This document shows, in pieces, positions 12,701 through 24,975 of a stretch of 64,000 bases of DNA (position 1 is its first letter; each line of letters starts with the position of its first letter). This DNA is from Membranipora membranacea (taxonomy: Eukaryota; Bryozoa; Gymnolaemata; Cheilostomatida; Membraniporidae): NCBI GenBank assembly GCA_914767715.1, contig OU612068.1, positions 33,232,001-33,296,000 on the forward strand. Direction: 5' to 3'. Made by a program: the position numbers and the translations under genes. The notes beneath the pieces are model-generated. The model saw nothing but the letters and a program-made list of their open reading frames with translations, did no database searches and was not told the origin of the DNA.

Positions 12701-15700
12701 TGCTTTATGTTTGATAGACTTATATGTGCTCCATGTTGTCAATCGCTGCAAACATTGAACTAAAACGACCACTCCACATGTCTCTTGAGAAATAAGCGAA
12801 TGTGTCACATTAAAACTTAGATCGGCTCTACGCCTTGTCCCGGCAGCTTAACACCATGTCACATGGAGAGCTAACTCTATAGCACGCTATACACTCTCTA
12901 ACGTTTCATCTATTTATCGGCTGACAGGCCCTTGTCACAGACTAGTATTACGATAATCGCTGCATTCATGATTCAAACCATGAATGGTTACTAGTCATTC
13001 TGCATCGTGTCAGAATTTCAGGATTCTATATTTTTAGTAATTCCAAATTCGATTTTGCCTAACCCTCAATTTTAAAACAAGATAAATTCAATTATCTCTG
13101 GCAAAAATTTAACTGATGACGCTTAATTCACTCCCAAATAATGGTTCTAGAAACTAAATTTGTAGCGATGAACCCCCACCTCCCAGTAGAAAGTGTCAGC
13201 CCCTTGAAGTTGTCTCTTTTTAATACTCATTGTAGCCCACTATTTTCGATAATGTGATTTCTGTCCCCATAATTTTTTTCTAGAATCAAAAGTAAAGCTG
13301 TCATGAATGTATGTGTGATCTAGATTTGTGAAAGTTTCCATTGATGAAAACAGCCAGAACATCTTTTAAATTTATAGCCAGACATTGAAAACTGAAATTC
13401 AGTTTTGGTGATGACCTTTATTATGACTGGTATATTGTATGGTTTGGTGTATGATATCCCTTATTCTATATGCCTATCTCCATAAAAGAACCAGTAAAAT
13501 TCACTTGAAATCTTATTTGGAAAACCCCCTAAATAATGTAATAGAGAGTGGGGTTATCAATGTTTTGTCACTTTCCCTAGATATCCAAGTAATTTGAGGG
13601 TAGACTTTTTTTCGAAAGTTAACAATGCCAAAAAATTGGAATAAATTGGCCTCTAATCTGTTGTATTTGAGATGGATATTTTCCCTCTAATATAGGTAGG
13701 ATAAACATTTATTTCTCTCTGGACCTTTGATCAGCAATCCACTTTCCTTTGAATGATAAGATTGGGTCTGGAAATGTTTCATCCTACCAGTGATATAAAG
13801 CTTTTTGTATTTTCATGGGAAAATATTTGTATGTTTGCTTCAGTTGGTAAAGGGCTGTAACTGATAGCGTTTTTTGCTAAGATAATTAAATGTATAGGTT
13901 TCTGATTTATGCTAGCAGAGCGAAAAAGCCTTAGTTCATACACGGCTCACTTAGCGGAGGGGAGATAGTCATGCGCTGTCAAAAATCTCAGCATAAAATT
14001 TGTGAATTGTTTATGCTGATATGTATAATATTGTTGTTTTCTTTGCTTGTGTCAGATTAGAACTGCACAAGGGTTCAAATTATAGTCTAGCTCTATGATT
14101 ATGTATAGTACAATCCACTTCATAAAGTGCCAAATTCTGATTATACACTGACACCTATGTCTAAACCCAGAGATTACACCCTAGAAACAGTTGTGACACG
14201 GGTGGACTGTGGCCCCCTCACCACTATAGCAAAGATCTGAAGCTATCCTGGCTGATTGCATGTACAATTGGTAATGTATCGTCACTAATGATCGGGTTAT
14301 AAAATGCTCTAGGTACTTAAGTTTATTCTATTGGCTGAATTAAAACTGCGATAAATGTTATATTGACAGAAAATGACACGAATCTGAGCACCATGGTCTG
14401 TAGAGTTGCCTAATCAAGTGGCTTACAGCTCTCATGGGAGCCATCTCACTCGCCCTTCATTGTTTAGCTTTTAAGTTTGGAACGAAGGCTACATACTCGT
14501 GTCAATCTCTTATCTCACAGCCAGGGTTTGGAGGTGCTGAGAATAAAGAAATTTAAAGCACTCGATCCCACTTTGCCTCTCTGATACACACTATAAGGCG
14601 TCAACCGTCTTAAAACTTCTAATGAAAATCTGATGAGTTTTGATAATAGTGATACGAATTTCAAAAGCTTTTTTTTCTCAAATTATAGCCAAGAAGCGCT
14701 CCCAAATTTCCAAACATCATGATACATTTATTTTTAATGTTATCTGGGTAACATATTAAAAAAGATATACAGTAAACTCCGAAACGGACTCAATCAATTT
14801 GTCTGCAGGTCACATTTAAAACTGCACTGAAACATCCTATATCTTTAGAATTTGATGTCCTATCTTGATCTGGACAACAGAAACTATTCCATGATGACAG
14901 GTGCAGCTGTTACAATTTAAACTATTTTTAATTTTGAATTATGGAGTAATCAGGTACATCGAATGAGACCATTATAATATTTGTATCAAATACAAACTAA
15001 AACCAAACCCCAACAGATGATAAACCTTCTTATCGTTTGAGATCAATTATAATTAAATTAGATCAATGTAAATTTTGTTTTTCCAGAATGAAAGTCAAGA
15101 ACCCAGACAAAGGTATCGACGGAGAGCTTCGTATTGAGGTAAATTATTATAAAAATGTAACATGTATTTTCCAATCTACTGCAGATCCTTGTTTGACTGT
15201 TTAATAACTCTCTATGTTAGTATAACTTCCCCTGTTCCAATGTTCAAATCGATTCCTCTTGCATCATGTTTTGCCCAAAGTTGCCTGATATTTTAGTATT
15301 ATGGTATATGTGGTATCATCATAAACATTTATATAATATTTATACATGACTATAATATTGACAGGCCGATGATGATGACGAGATGGGTGAGATGTCACAG
15401 CCATCCTCTACTACTATGGATGAATCTGAGACTCGATCATCTCAGTATACAGCCGCACATCACAAGAAGCTTGTGTATGTTGACACTCTCCAGCTTCACA
15501 TTACTCCATCCAAGCTCATATTTCTTCCGGCAATAGCTCGAGCCAGTCCTTGAAAATATCACACCACAATTCCAAACCGCTGTGGAACCTTTTCTTGCAG
15601 AATTCTTGTGCAATGTTATTTATTTGGAAAGCAGATGCAATGAACCTAATGGACTCGGAATTTTGCTAGATTTACCATACAATTTGTGTAAATTTGAACA

Positions 15701-16997
15701 CCATTATTCTGAAAATAAGGTGTAAAAATCACTCTTACCACTTGGCATTCATGGAAAATATCAACTGTTATCTTGTGTTTACAGTTCATTAGTGAAGACA
15801 TTAGACAAGTCTCTCGATGTTGACGCCTTGACACCATCAAACCTGGCAGAGTTGGATGTGATGGCACTTCTCAACCGATATACCGCCAAGCTCAAAAAGG
15901 TGAGGGAAAGTGCGCTTGTTATTGAGTTTGCCGTGTATAATAGTTCTGGTGTTTTACGACGCTGTGAGCAATGATGAATAAATATAGTATTCATAAATTA
16001 ACGGTCACGTCTTAAATATGATAATGTCTTGTTTGCTGTTATTCTTTTGGAAGTTTGATACTGTTTATGTGCCATGTGAGAATGTGTTGTGTTCAACCTT
16101 TTACGCACTATTTGGTGACGGCCATTGACAAGTTTTAAATTTATCTTAGGTACGGAAAACATTTTTTAAATAATCAAAATAATTATTTTGAATAATTGTT
16201 GATGCATCTTTAATTTCTTAACAACCATATCTCAAAAAGTCTGTTCCAAAAAGAAATACTGAAATACATGTATGTCATATTATTGTGATATCGTAATTTT
16301 TATATTATTGTTGTTTAGGAGTCAGCGTCAGCAAGTCAGGGTGAGAGTCAGAAGGAGATCGATAAACTGAAGGCTGAGAACTCCAAACTTAGGTCTGAGT
16401 TAGCTAAATATAAGGAAGAGGCAGCAGCCACAAAGAAGAAGTATGAGGGCAGAGAAGAGGATAGATTTGAGAGAATACGTGATCTGTTCTCTCGAGTACT
16501 TACTGTCTGTATTGGCAGTGTAAGTATATACTAAAACAATATGATAATATATACCTTGTTGAGACACATCTACTCCCTAGCCACATATCTGTGAAAGGAA
16601 ATGTCTAATGTCTGGAAAGCTTTTTGATTTAAATGAGAGAAAAAAAAACAATTGATATCTCACTTTTCACAACAAGGTTTTTTGCTCCCATTCTCTTCAT
16701 AACAAGTTGCAATTGACATTAGGCTGTGTAAAATAAATTCTTCAGCCAACATCAGACATCAGTGGTTGGTTTAGATTATCAGTTCAGCATGTAGAGGTTG
16801 TTGAATTGTCCTGTTATCAGCAGATATTTTATACCTACATCAAATCCACTGGACGAACCAAACTTCCTTCCAGTATATAAAAGTATATGTTACTATAGAT
16901 TATATATGTATGTTTACAGGGACCAGAATCGGAGTTTACTACTTATGATCAGTTGGTTGATCTGTTAGAGAACATTGCTGCCAGTCTCGCTGATTAA
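739..16997 (+). CDS. MORC2-like: MORC2-like GHKL ATPase with CW zinc finger (23 exons, 1011 aa)
   Basis: Nuclear GHKL-type ATPase; vertebrate MORC2 compacts chromatin and works with HUSH silencing. Exons: 739-800, 1086-1174, 1356-1424, 1974-2170, 3095-3160, 3522-3727, 4361-4621, 4868-4996, 5269-5412, 5637-5791, 6239-6373, 6720-6973, 7219-7340, 8929-9196, 9492-9596, 10695-10745, 11195-11289, 11645-11716, 15087-15138, 15365-15474, 15785-15899, 16319-16519, 16920-16997. All junctions are GT-AG and the sum is 3036 nt, in frame. Seen: ATP-binding N-box ELVDNARDA (residues 33-41), DNGCG (66-70), GNGLKSG (98-104), an S5-like fold, a Lys/Gln-rich coiled-coil insertion (about 285-360) as in MORC2, a CW finger with C504, C507, C530 and C541, a basic Pro/Ser-rich linker (about 545-770), a chromo/Tudor-like segment (about 772-845) and a C-terminal coiled coil (about 880-1011). 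Length and domain order match human MORC2 (1032 aa). The ATG is the first in-frame start after an acceptor at 730-731, so a 5' untranslated exon lies upstream. The intron at 11717-15086 is the longest. Confidence 0.92.
1776..1817. repeat. 21-bp direct tandem repeat, two exact copies
   Basis: The unit TAGCCTAGGGTTTAGTTTGGA occurs at 1776-1796 and again without a gap at 1797-1817, in the third MORC intron. A further partial match (GAGTTTAGGG) follows. It is probably replication slippage with no evident function. Confidence 0.85.
4700..4730. repeat. AT/ACAT microsatellite
   Basis: An alternating TA tract interrupted by two CATA units lies in the MORC intron after exon 7. Simple sequence; likely length-polymorphic. 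Confidence 0.8.
7876..8268. mobile_element. foldback (inverted-repeat) element in a MORC intron
   Basis: A 44-bp arm at 7876-7919 is matched in reverse complement at 8225-8268 with only three mismatches. Weaker inverted similarity continues into the spacer and outside the arms, so the element may extend to about 7830-8300. The 305-bp spacer has no recognisable transposase. It lies in the 1588-bp intron 7341-8928 and looks like a decayed non-autonomous foldback or MITE insertion. No clear target duplication was found. Confidence 0.6.
9671..9710. mobile_element. 24-bp hairpin flanked by perfect 8-bp direct repeats
   Basis: GTTGGAAC at 9671-9678 is repeated exactly at 9703-9710. Between them is a 24-bp imperfect palindrome that opens TAAGGAG and closes CTCCTT. 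It lies in the MORC intron 9597-10694. An 8-bp flanking duplication is the signature of hAT-type insertion; the insert is too short to be more than fused terminal repeats. Three similar hairpins occur near EXOSC3 and the kinase. Confidence 0.5.
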
Positions 16998-17156
16998 AAC
17001 CCGAATTCCAGTCGTATATTACCAGGCAAGCCATCCTCTGACAGCAGCGCTGTTATTAGTGACTCTTTACTTCCATTTAAGAGAGAAACGGTTCTAGTTC
17101 CTTATGTTTGTTTTATGTCATAACATAATCAGATTTTGGAAGCAGGATTTTATCAT

Positions 17157-17162
17157 AATAAA
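17157..17162 (+). other. MORC polyadenylation signal
   Basis: A canonical AATAAA lies 160 bp after the MORC stop codon and is followed by a T-rich stretch (about 17180-17190). It sets the probable 3' end of that transcript near 17180. Confidence 0.65.
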
Positions 17163-17989
17163 TTGATGTAGGTTGTACGATTTTTTTTCTGATACAGGTA
17201 CGGCTGTGTTCCCAAGTGGCCAGCTCTTGCAGGACGTTTGTTCAATCATTTTTTGCATTAATAGTAAAACTTTCTAGTTTGAGTTTTTCAATAGCCATAG
17301 CTTTGGCAAAACCAAATCGTCAAGATGATAATACTTGTGTACATTTAGAAGTAGAGTGTTCCCCTTCCATTTTATACTTTGGTTTTAGTACATGACAGTA
17401 TTTTTTGTTCAGATTTTTTTTTCATGATTTTTTGTTCATAGTGTGGTAGCAAAGGCACAAATTTCTCACTGCGATTCCCGGCAACTGTATAGTTTTGATT
17501 CCGCGCTCATTAATCCCTGTTCTGTCAAATTTTGTGTATATAAGTGTAACCAGACAATACATTAACAGGCATCAGTAAATTTCTTATAAATATATTAATC
17601 TTCTCAATCTTGATATCACATTGTACAAAAATCAAATGCATATATGCATGTATGAAACAACAGGAAAAATGGACAAAATGGAATGTTTAGAAGTTTGCTA
17701 GAGACAGCTTAGAGGTAGACATTCACCTGCTGAAAATAGAATAATTGTCTTGGGCGACGAATTTATAATAAATAATAATTGGGTAGTGGGATAGGAGTAC
17801 ATCTGCTATGCAGAACGGAATGAATTTGCCAAAAGCAAAAAAAAAGTGGTATCCATTGTAACACTAAATGGCTGCCTGACTAGTCTTTGTCGGAAAATCA
17901 AGGCTTGGGCCTTGTGATAAATAATCAACTGAATGAAATCTATTTGGCATGTTGAAAAAATAATATCAATGTCTTGATCATGGAATGCA
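17163..17989. other. convergent intergenic region, MORC / T-box
   Basis: About 0.8 kb between two convergent stop codons. It holds T-rich and A-rich tracts typical of 3' flanks, and the 3' untranslated region of the T-box gene must lie in its right part. I saw no open frame with coding character and no clear minus-strand AATAAA. Confidence 0.6.
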
Positions 17990-20900
17990 TTACGATCGGT
18001 TTGGAAACAAGTTGAAAGGCAGATTTAGTTGATTCATGTTCATCATGGGAAGCTTGTTTAGAGTCAGTGATAGGAATGGATTAGTCATTGCACTCTGCTG
18101 CCTTGCTAACTGCTGACGTAACAGATCGAGTTTTGTGTTGTTGTATAGAGCTATAGAGTCTAGTGTTCCTGGCGGAGTGATACAGTCTTTTTTATCTGGA
18201 GAACTACTTTCACCCTCGGAGTCATGTGAGAGAGTACGCCTGTGTTTACCTTCACTCGATGCAGCTTCTCTCAATTGATCGATGAATGGTGCACTTCTCT
18301 TCTGAGGGAAAACCTTTTCTCTGTCTCGGAATCCTTTGGCGAATGGATTGTTGTCGATCTTCAGTTGTGTGATCTGTAATATGAAGAATAAATTATATTC
18401 ATGAAAGGGTATAATAAATTTTTCTATTCCAAGTGCAGGCTGATAGGAACCTGCATGAACTCATAACCAGAGCTGCGTTCTATTTCTCTCAATGCGACAG
18501 ACATATTTTTTCCAGTTTTGCTTACATTACCAGGATATACTGCCATTTTATTACTTTCTAATAATTTCTGTATATTATTCAATCACATTGATTAGAGTAG
18601 AGTACTTACGTTTTCGTTTTGGTAAGCAGTGACTGCAAAGAAACTGGTCTCTGGAAACGAGAATGTCTGAAAGTTTGACCACTTCATTGAAAATATATCT
18701 TCTGCCTCCACCACATGGATCCTTGGCTGGTATCTGTGCATTGAGTTCAGTAATATCTGCAAAAATGAGAAAATAAAAATTAATGCCATGTACGGAGCAG
18801 AAAAGCTACACCAAACAAAAAATTCCTGACGTCTTGATTATGACGGGAATTCAGACATAATACAGATTGATATATAAAGTGCAGAAACAGAATTTTTCAC
18901 CACTCTGCTACTAGATGGTACTTCAAAATCGCTGACACTTTAACAATTTAGTTGGACAAGTGTAAATTATGGGTGCAAAGTGTACATGCTCATTATACAT
19001 TGCAAGCATCTTGGCCTTTTCAAGAAGGTGTTGATGCTTGTATCTATAAACACCATCTTTATCGATGAAGTTGGCTATCGCTAATCAAAATACTCAAGGT
19101 GACAATAATACCCCATTAGCCGTCCAAAACCAACACTTCAAATGACACTTTTTCATAGTTTTTATAATACGCAATCCGCTCCCAAACTTTTATCATCACT
19201 TTTAATATCAGCAAAGTGGAGTTTCTGCACTAATGTTATTTTAAATCCGTGTGCCAATGATAATTATCTCCTCCCATAAATTAACACTCACAATAACACA
19301 ATTAACAATGTGTTTGTTGTTGGGTGGCAAAGTCTTTGTTTGGGTTGAACATTTTAAATTTAATCCAAATACTTTCATTTTCAGCCGCAGCTGGCTGATG
19401 GATTTACATTTAAAAGTCAAGTTTGTTTATTTAAGGTGTATAGCAAATTAGATAAAATTAATGTCAATACTAAACAGCAGACTATTATGTTTGGTTTTGC
19501 ACCTAAACATTTGTAATACTACATGACCAAACAGGTAATCTGATACCACTGATAATCTTTCCGGTTATGTCATGTAAGCGCCATGTTTCACATTTTTCTA
19601 AAGATAACTTGTGTGTAAACATTTATAATTCACTTACATTACCGGACTGATCCTTGTTGTTGTTTGTTAGTTTGACTCTGTGAAATGATATTAGGCCTTC
19701 CTCCATCCAGTGTTTTCCAGTAGCTGGTGAGTCTGGGTGTACAAATAATCGAGAAGGGAAATGTGGCTCGGCTCGGCCGGATACTGCCCACTGTCCATTA
19801 CAGAACTTATATCGAGCGTCATCCAGCGGCACAATGTCTAATATAACAAAGTATTTCTTCTGCAGATCTAGTCCGTCAATTCTGGTCTTTAGGATTGGGA
19901 ACATTCTTCTGCAAAAAAGCGAAAAAAAATTATAATCTCTGTGACCAGGGATGGAGTCACTCCCCCATATTCAGGGAGCTTCACAAAAAAAATGTTTTAG
20001 TAAATCAATCAGACCTTGTATGGGCGAGGACTGATAAATCCCACACACAACAACCACTTCACAAAACCGTGATCAATTTATAGAATTCAAACAAGAGAAT
20101 GACTCTGTTTCAAGTGGTTTGAACTGAAACATCCCTAATGCTGACATCTCCATACAACCATACACAATTATAAACTCAAACCGATTAAGCATTTGATCAG
20201 CATTCTATTGCTAATTTTCAAGTGATCATAATTTTCACATGTCAATTCAAAATAACAATATCCTAATGTCAACCAATATCTGTGGCGGTTGGTAATCCGA
20301 ACAGCGTCAGTACTGGCAACTAATCAGAAGAGGGGAGGTGCAATGCATCATCGAGTGTTAGCGTGTGTTCAACTAATGCGCTAAATGGCACGATTTGTCT
20401 GTAATTATTCCAGACATATTCACACCTAATTACATAAAACAGGTTGAAATCATCGTGTCAAAATATCAACCAAATATCTTCCAACGATGAAAAGAATTCT
20501 TTGGCAATATCCTGGTGTCAAACAGAAAAACTAAATGCTTTTCCTTTATGAGTCTGTTACCAGTTAATTCTAATTCTATTATATATCTGCACCGTTTAAT
20601 TCAATTTTTGAATAATACAGCATGACATTGTGATGTCATGCTCGCTGCTGACAGTTTTAGCTCTTTAATTGGGATATTATTCTGATGACCTGGCACGATC
20701 AAAGAGTCAGAGGAAAACAAGTTCATGTCAAACTTCTCTGCTCGCCAAATCAATAATAAGAACAAATTGACACATTTGTTTGGTGACAAGACTGTAATTA
20801 AAAAAATGACAATCTTACAAGCAAAATTTTAACTACACAACTTATTGCACACACCACAGTTTTTTAACTAGCAAATGAACAAACTAAAATTCACTCAATT

Positions 20901-21796
20901 TAAAACCCCAATCTAACTATATACCATGTATTCAAAGTTACATGATGATATCAGGGTCATAAGTAAACAAACATACCTTCCGGATCTGGTGACTATCATC
21001 TCAGTACCAAACATATGAAACTGCTGCCACAACTCCTTGTCATCTAGAGATACTTTTATAGAGCTGTTCGATGGGCTTGTGGGAGCTTTGGGTGAGATAT
21101 CTAAAGATGATGTACTTCTAGGTGACGGTATCAACGGGTTTTCTAAAACAAAATATTTACAAATTTATCTAATGCGGTGTGATTCTATGATACAGCAAGT
21201 TTTATACCGTGGCTCAAATTAAAAAGGAAGAAAGCCAGTCAAGATCTTATAAATCTTAGCAGGAAATCATTTTATACTACAGAAAGCAGTATAGACTCAT
21301 TGTCCTAATACAATGCTATATCAGTGTTAGCCCACATCTTATCAAACACAACTCCCCCCTTCATAAACATTACACCTCTATCTGACATTTACTTCTGATG
21401 CTCAATGCTTCTTTAACTAAGTCAAATCACAAATTATCTAATTAGCTAATTTTTCAGAAACTATGATTGTTTTCCAATAAAAAAATATATGTGATAATTA
21501 CCTGGCATTCTGGTGAGTAGAGGGTTCATCACAGGTGGATATAACATAGACGACAGAGGAGGCACACCTCCGAGGTTTGTGTGGTTATGTGGTAACCCGC
21601 TGCTGCCGGCTACTGCTGCCGGGTTGTATAGATGTGGAAACATGCTTGCTAATGACTTTAAATGATCCATATTATAAGTGTGTGTTAAGTTAGAGTCCTG
21701 CTTGCTGTGTCTATCCTCACCGCCGCGCTTGAAATAATTCTCTGATGTGGCTGCGACGTGTTTTCCAAAGCCAGGTTGCTGAACGAGTAAAGCCAT
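17990..21796 (-). CDS. T-box transcription factor (5 exons, 420 aa), Tbx2/3-like
   Basis: Sequence-specific nuclear DNA-binding factor; T-box proteins bind TCACACCT-type sites and control cell fate. Exons in coding order: 21796-21502, 21142-20977, 19908-19638, 18756-18610, 18373-17990; all GT-AG, 1263 nt in frame. The T-box spans about residues 128-312: LWQQFHMFGTEMIVT near its start, RMFP (155-158), HPDSPATGKHWM, LTNN, NSMHRYQPR, FPETSFFAVTAYQNENITQL and DNNPFAKGF at its end. Lack of the insertions seen in Tbx1, Brachyury or Eomes near the FPET motif, and DNNPFAKGFR, favour the Tbx2/3 type, but the subfamily needs a tree. Relative to vertebrate Tbx2/3 there is one extra residue between WM and ISF. 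The N terminus (1-127) is Pro/Ser-rich; the tail (313-420) has an acidic Ser cluster and a Gln-rich helix. It is much shorter than vertebrate Tbx2/3 (about 700 aa). Confidence 0.93.
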
Positions 21797-21812
21797 GATC
21801 AGGTTTGGCGAA

Positions 21813-21822
21813 TATTTATATA
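21813..21822 (-). promoter_or_regulatory. TATA-like box just upstream of the T-box start codon
   Basis: On the minus strand TATATAAATA ends only 16 bp before the ATG at 21796-21794. A TATA box normally places transcription start 25-30 bp downstream, which would fall at or inside the start codon. Either the leader is almost absent, a later ATG is used from this promoter, or the motif is fortuitous AT-rich sequence and the true promoter is farther right. Confidence 0.3.
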
Positions 21823-24800
21823 TGCTAACTGCTCGCGCTCAGGGAAAGCTTCCAAATAATGGAAAAGTGGTTGTCGGTTGAGTTTTAGGACGCGTTATCT
21901 GGTGTTTTTAGTGTGTACAAGGCTTTTCACACCTCTGTAGCCAATGAATGAAGAGCTTAACCAGAGGCTGAGAATGCTACCAATGAAATGATACAGTAGC
22001 AATGCTCTAAGATTACACTGTAGCGGAGGTCCCCTGTCATTGGCCCTCTGTGCAACAGGTTACTTATACTAAACAATGATAAGGAGACACTAATCCCCTT
22101 AAATTCCTATAACCCACTCGTCCCATACTAATGCTTTGTAAAAATTAGCCAAATCTGTTTAGTTTTCTATAATGGATGGGATTGTTGTTTGTTGTGGTAT
22201 TAGCAGTATTATTTATTCAGAGCGGCCTGACATTATTAATCAGTAAGTAAATCTGAGACAAACTTCCTCCCTGCCCTTAATTGGCAGGTATATCCCTGAC
22301 ACGAAACAAAAAATATTTTAATTCTTCTTGATTAATAACGAGTAAAACTGTTATATGATTAACCAAGCTATAAAGAAAACGACGTTGGAGACGCTTGGAC
22401 AATATTAGACATGCCACAATAATTAGAAATCTGGTGTCGGAATTCTTGCCGATATCAAAGAATTCTGCTCCTAGTTGACCCAGACAAAGTACAATACTGG
22501 GCACACTTTTTAAGCTTCGAAATTCACAATTTTGGGCGTCTTGCAACAAACATCATGCAATGTGATAATTTAATTCATAAATTTTAATTCTATGACTGAC
22601 CGATAGAATAGAATAAATGAGAGAGACTAATGAATCCTTATCACATAAGATTAATACTAGTTTTAGAGTAAGTCAGGCAGCTAAGTTTCCTTTCATTTCG
22701 CCGCCACCTGTTAGAAATCTGATTAGAATTTCATCGAAAATTATCACCTGTATGGTTTCATTTTATTGCAAAGTTTTAGTCACCAACGCAATAACACATG
22801 CTATAGTATAATAGCTAAGCTAAGCAGCTCATATGTAGTGATAATAGTGTGTTTTGTAATAGGCTCTTGGTAACACTTTGGGTGAAGGGACCCCTGCAAG
22901 ATTGACGCACACTGATTCAGATTCCACAAAAGCTAAGTGAAAAGGAGACAGGATCGGTTATCTGTTATGCTTTGATGTTCTCCGAAAGGCCGACATCAAA
23001 CTACAAATCATCGCCGCCCGTTAATCATCAAATTCATGTTTGTAAAATATGTGTGTGTTAATTGAGAGAGTAATATCAGCACTGATGTTGCTAGAAAGTT
23101 GGGCGACATCTAAGATAAATATTTTTGTTTCTCAATTTAACCCATTACAGACTTACACTGTCAATCACATATTGAGTTTAGACACATGTCAGCCATCTAG
23201 CCTCATAAAGTGCAAAGCTTGTAGGGATTTGTCGAGTACTGGATGAATATTACTATGAATTGTTCATTTTATTATTTACACCCTATACAGTGCAGCGAGG
23301 AGGATAAAATCGGCAATAAATTGATTTTTGTCGCTGAATATACAGCATTTTGGTTGTACCTTCATGTAGAATGTTTTTATATAACGGGGAGAAACCAATG
23401 GCTATGTGTGTTTACAATGATGTAGTGATAGCTTACCTAGATAACGAATTGATAAAATACTTGTTGCAGTGTGTTGGGCTATTTAAAGTAAGCATAATCA
23501 TTCTGCACTGAGTTTGTATTGTATAGTGGAGCCAACCTTACAACAACAGACATGGTTGTGACCCAACCCCCAGACTCTTCAGTACTATAATATAATATAC
23601 CTCAGCTATACATGTATGTATATAATAAGGGGTACAGAGTGCAAAAGACGCAGTACTATCATGTTAATGATACACCTATCATCAAAGGGCCTCCTTATTT
23701 ATTATCCAACCCAACAATGGAGTCGACTGTCATCGCACACTGTGATTTTCACCAGCAGACTGTGGATTGTTGATGGAGGCTAATCCAGTTAACTCTCGCC
23801 GTATCTCTTAACAGAACAGTAGCAATTAAAACAGTTCAAAGTTAGCAGTTTGTCTAAATTACTGAGTATCATCCATCTTAAGACACGATATTAGCTCCAA
23901 TTTAGGTAAACGTTAATAAAAGTTAGTCATTAGGTGAAGTTTAGAGAATTTCTCATGGCGAGATAGAGCACTGCCTAACGCTAAACTGTTCACTACTCAG
24001 CCCGGGAACCTGTCATTAAACTCATCATACCCACTTCTCTCTACTTCTCTCTCAAACCTCGCTATTTCCATTATGATAATCAAATTCCACCTCTAACAAA
24101 ATTGAACGACCAACAGTGTATAATGTTTTTGTATCCCTGCAATTATTGTAGAAATATCATTAATCCAACTTTCTTTGATGGGAAAAAACTTTCTCACAAG
24201 TTCATTTTCTTCGATCATTTGGTCTGAGTTTTTAGCAGAAAAATGTTGAAATGTATAGATAAATATTCTATCTCGTTATATCATGCTGGAACAACACCAG
24301 ATTATATTATATAGATTTGTGTAATAGCAGCCTAATTATTCAAATTTTTTTGCAAAAAAATCATCAGGTTAACTTGACATATATCAGCTTTTTGTTCTTT
24401 CAGCTCTCCCTTGTGTAATTCTTGAGACATAGCCGTAGCACCAGAGCCTATGTTGTAATATTTTCATAACTTTCCGCATTTCCCTCTTCAAATATTTCTG
24501 AGCATCTCGATAACACTCCATAACAGTGCAAACAGTACAGTTTAAAACAATGCCGAGAAGTGCTAGATATCTTATTACCACACAGTAGTGACAGTGGTTA
24601 TAATGCCCTGAGTGAATATTTCAATATATTATTATAATGAGAAGGTGTTATGTATTGCTTGATCTGTCATAGCCTTGTTTACATTTCTGATACTGTACTA
24701 TTACTGCCACCTTAGAACAAAATGTGGCTGTCACCTTTTACTAAAAATCACCAAACTGTCATCACTGAGTAGATTAAAAAAATTTACATTAATGCCCAAC

Positions 24801-24975
24801 ATAGAAAATTGGAAAAAGATAATTTCAAAAGGATATGGGAGGATAGATGGCAATTGCTTATTTAAGATGAGATAATATTAACATTAAAATAGTCTGGGAG
24901 GGGGGAAGGGAATAATATACGGGTTTCATGGCAGTTCAACAAAAAAATAAAAAGTACATTTAAAAATGCTATGAT
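21823..24975. other. intergenic region between the T-box gene and the plakin-repeat gene
   Basis: About 3.1 kb. It is upstream of the T-box gene and downstream of the plakin-like gene, so it should contain the T-box promoter and enhancers plus a 3' untranslated region. The small open frames here (for example 22277-22549 minus, 23049-23425 plus) show no splice-consistent or protein-like character. I see no repeats or RNA genes I can support. Confidence 0.5.

Noticed and set aside
22277-22549. 90-codon minus-strand frame between the T-box and plakin-like genes
   Set aside because: No family resemblance, AT-driven composition, no supporting splice or promoter signals.
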